Source: JBBITW01 sp037440525 (lineage in GTDB: Bacteria > Desulfobacterota > BSN033 > UBA1163). From it: DNA of 6,016 bases. Where the stretch lies: assembly GCA_037440525.1 (NCBI GenBank), contig JBBITW010000208.1, forward strand, positions 1 to 6,016, written 5' to 3'. The notes under the pieces are model-generated. The model saw nothing but the letters and a program-made list of their open reading frames with translations, did no database searches and was not told the DNA's origin. Both the position numbers and the translations under genes were made by a program. Positions 4,153 to 6,016 of the stretch are shown here, in pieces; position 1 is the stretch's first letter; each line of letters opens with the position of its first letter.

Positions 4153-5828
4153 CTTACTCCCGAAGAAAACTTTGGTATATTAAATCGATCGATGGATCTG
4201 TACAGAAGCATCAGTGTCTGAGCTCCGGCAATACCATCCTGTGAGATTCCTTTTAAAGACTGAAACTTTTTTACTGCCAACACAGTATCATTATCATAAA
4301 TTCCTGTCAATGGACCATGATAAACTTCTATTTCTTTGAGAAGGCCCTGAAGCCTTCTTACATGGTTTCCTTTTGCTCCTAATGTCATATTGTTCAAAAA
4401 AAGTTTCAAATGATCTCTCCAGATAAGAAAACCATGACCTGACCAATAATTCTCTATCTGACCAATCGAAATGAGATTCCTTCCTGAAATTGGTGGCTCG
4501 ATTAGGAGTTTCCCATCCTCAATACCTAAAAGAGAGATGAAGCGCCTTCCTTCCATCCCTGGAATGGTAATTTCCAAAACTGCCGGATAATCAATACGAA
4601 GAAGTAAACCCAAGTTTCCAGAAAACCTGTATAGCCGGAGGTTACGTTCCTGCAAATAAATTTCAATTTCATTTAACTGATCCAAATTGAAACTTTTTCC
4701 AAATGGTTTAACATTCCAGAATTTTGCCAGGGAGTTGAAGGCCCTTTGGACGTTTTCTACTTCTGAAACCCCCCAGAGTTCAGCTCTCAACTGACTTAAA
4801 ATTTCTTCGCCTGAAATGATAGTATCCCTTTTTGCTTGTTCTTCAGGCGGGATATCTCTTTTTGCCTCTTCTTTGATTTTCTCAATGGATTGGGGTGGAC
4901 TAAATCTTTCTATGAAATCATTCCAGGAAAAATAGAGAATAAACCCTAAAAAAAGTACTGTAAGTGTTGCAATAACCGGGATCGCAATAAGATTTCTTCT
5001 CTTCATATCTGGTAACGAAACATTCTCTTTTAAATCTCTGATTCCTGCCTTAGCAACCCCTGAGGTAATATTTAATCTGTCTCTTGTGTATCCAGCAAGA
5101 AGGGCCCTATCACAAGCAGCATTGATAAGTCTTGGAAGACCACCTGAATATTTATATATTTGCTTTATAGCCCTTTTTGAAAAAATTAAATCACCTCTGC
5201 CTCCTGCCACCTCAAGTCTATGGTTTATATAATTAACAGTATTTTCAAAATCCAGTGGCCTCAGGTGATAACGAACTGTTACACGCTGATTGAGTTGCCG
5301 CATTTCATTCCTATTTAAGATATTGATAAACTCGGGCTGTCCTGCAAGAACAATCTGGATCAGTTTTTCCCTGTCTGTTTCGAGGTTCGAGATAAGCCTG
5401 ATCTGTTCGAGCACTGAGGTCTCCAAATCCTGTGCCTCATCTATGGCGAGAACAGCGATACGACCCTCTCCATTCTGCTGTAAAAGAAAGAGGTTAAGGT
5501 TGTTGAGGAGACTTGAGCTATTTGAATCCTGAATAGGAATACCGAACTCCCGGTTTATATTTTGAAGAAGTTCTGTTGGTGAAAGGCAGGGATTGAATAT
5601 CAGGGCTGTGCGGTAATGACCCACATCAAGCTGGCTCAATAGGGCACGCAGGACTGTTGTCTTCCCTGAGCCTACCTCTCCGGTGAGGACTATGAATCCA
5701 GATCGATTGTTAATACCATAGAGAATATGTGCAAAGGCCTCCTTATGATTATTACTCAAAAAGACAAAACGGGGATCAGGGGTAAGGCTGAAAGGCATTT
5801 CTCGAAAGCCATAAAAATCGAGATACAT
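4149..5828 (-). CDS. gspA: GspA/ExeA-like AAA ATPase with peptidoglycan-binding domain
   Basis: A 559-residue inner-membrane ATPase. The N-terminus MYLDFYGFREMPFSLTPDP is the ExeA/MshM family opening. The cytoplasmic AAA domain (about 20-265) has Walker A GEVGSGKTT (50-58), Walker B AVLAIDEAQ (125-133, D130, E131), a sensor-type LAGQPEF (161-167) and NQR (180-182). One transmembrane helix (about 279-300) is followed by a charged linker, a periplasmic domain (about 340-475) like that in other ExeA proteins, and a PG_binding_1 domain (about 483-543: LGAKGNHVRRLQ, TGIYDNDTVLAVKKFQ, DGIAGAQT). The middle domain recalls the C39-peptidase-like fold but has no cysteine, so peptidase activity is not expected. 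In Aeromonas, ExeA binds peptidoglycan and with ExeB places the ExeD secretin in the outer membrane; that role is inferred here. AAAGGT (5837-5842) lies 8 nt before the ATG. First gene of the gspA-gspB operon. Confidence 0.92.
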   Translation of the reverse strand: MYLDFYGFREMPFSLTPDPRFVFLSNNHKEAFAHILYGINNRSGFIVLTGEVGSGKTTVLRALLSQLDVGHYRTALIFNPCLSPTELLQNINREFGIPIQDSNSSSLLNNLNLFLLQQNGEGRIAVLAIDEAQDLETSVLEQIRLISNLETDREKLIQIVLAGQPEFINILNRNEMRQLNQRVTVRYHLRPLDFENTVNYINHRLEVAGGRGDLIFSKRAIKQIYKYSGGLPRLINAACDRALLAGYTRDRLNITSGVAKAGIRDLKENVSLPDMKRRNLIAIPVIATLTVLFLGFILYFSWNDFIERFSPPQSIEKIKEEAKRDIPPEEQAKRDTIISGEEILSQLRAELWGVSEVENVQRAFNSLAKFWNVKPFGKSFNLDQLNEIEIYLQERNLRLYRFSGNLGLLLRIDYPAVLEITIPGMEGRRFISLLGIEDGKLLIEPPISGRNLISIGQIENYWSGHGFLIWRDHLKLFLNNMTLGAKGNHVRRLQGLLKEIEVYHGPLTGIYDNDTVLAVKKFQSLKGISQDGIAGAQTLMLLYRSIDRFNIPKFSSGVR

Positions 5829-5836
5829 CAGAAAAT

Positions 5837-5842
5837 ACCTTT
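5837..5842 (-). promoter_or_regulatory. Ribosome binding site of gspA
   Basis: AAAGGT on the minus strand lies 8 nt before the ATG at 5828. It is the only Shine-Dalgarno-like sequence in a very AT-rich leader. It supports the start MYLDFYGF, which is also where homologues of this family begin. Confidence 0.55.
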
Positions 5843-5945
5843 ATATTTTAAAATTTTTAAAATAAGAATTTAGGGAACTAAATCACTTAAAAAATAGCAG
5901 ATTCAGGAAAAAAAGTAAAGCCTATTTTAATTCGATTTGTAATGC

Positions 5946-5971
5946 ATCACTGAAGCGGGGGATTTAGTGAT
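5946..5971. promoter_or_regulatory. Inverted repeat upstream of gspA
   Basis: ATCACT (5946-5951) and AGTGAT (5966-5971) form a perfect 6-bp inverted repeat with a 14-bp spacer, about 120 bp upstream of gspA. It is the only dyad of note in the 188-bp non-coding right end (5829-6016), which is otherwise AT-rich and holds no gene I can support. It could be an operator or chance; no known regulator is recognised. Confidence 0.2.
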
Positions 5972-6016
5972 CTGGCAGGGATGTCTGAGAAAATCTTATA
6001 AAATCATGAGGATTCA

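Noticed and set aside
5290..5532. Open frames opposite gspA, gspB, the NUDIX and PilZ genes
   Set aside because: They are antisense shadows of well-supported genes with family motifs; none has a recognisable domain or ribosome site.
5880..5925. Possible gspA promoter on the minus strand (TTTACT, 17 bp, TATTTT)
   Set aside because: Each hexamer matches only four of six consensus bases in an AT-rich leader; too weak to call.
5972..5987. TGGCAGGGATGTCTGA as a second sigma-54 site
   Set aside because: The -24 half looks right but there is no TGC at the -12 position, so the required GG-N10-GC pattern is missing.
5975..6000. Tiny + strand frame MSEKIL after GGCAGGG
   Set aside because: Six codons only; no attenuator structure or downstream gene is visible before the window ends.
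1..6016. CRISPR array, toxin-antitoxin pair, riboswitch or defence system
   Set aside because: No regularly spaced repeats, no small paired genes, no recognised aptamer core and no defence-type domains were found on either strand.

Overview
This AT-rich window comes from a Gram-negative bacterium. It encodes a GspA/GspB (ExeA/ExeB-type) pair for secretin assembly, a PilZ protein, and what looks like a sigma-54 promoter. Composition and gene content would suit Desulfobacterota, Nitrospirota or a related candidate phylum, but nothing here fixes the taxon.

Layout. Positions 1-484 hold no convincing gene. They contain two copies of a 13-bp repeat (TCGGAATGACAGG), a weak hairpin/T-tract terminator, and a sharply delimited 3' half of a tRNA gene (355-399: anticodon loop to CCA) with no 5' half beside it. 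That is the usual scar of tRNA-targeted integration, so 1-354 may be the end of an integrated element, with chromosomal backbone starting to the right. Next, on the + strand, come a UspA-family stress protein with a good terminator, a small PilZ-domain (c-di-GMP receptor type) gene behind a near-consensus sigma-54 promoter, a cinA-family gene and a NUDIX hydrolase. The last two are 26 bp apart and probably co-transcribed. On the - strand, convergent with these, lies gspA-gspB, an operon with a 4-bp ATGA overlap. The 188 bp at the right end are non-coding and upstream of gspA.

How the genes fit together. CinA (N-terminal COG1058 pyrophosphatase-type domain) and the NUDIX protein both suggest hydrolysis of nucleotide diphosphate compounds such as ADP-ribose. 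The C-terminal NMN-deamidase domain of this CinA keeps its fold-like ends but has lost its catalytic motifs. GspA/GspB form an inner-membrane ATPase complex that binds peptidoglycan and, in known systems, helps place the type II secretion secretin. The rest of the secretion system is not in the window. The PilZ protein could link c-di-GMP to pili, motility or secretion, but its partner cannot be seen.

I found no clear new multi-gene system. The most useful observations are the split tRNA attachment site, the sigma-54 promoter of the PilZ gene, and the disabled deamidase domain of CinA.
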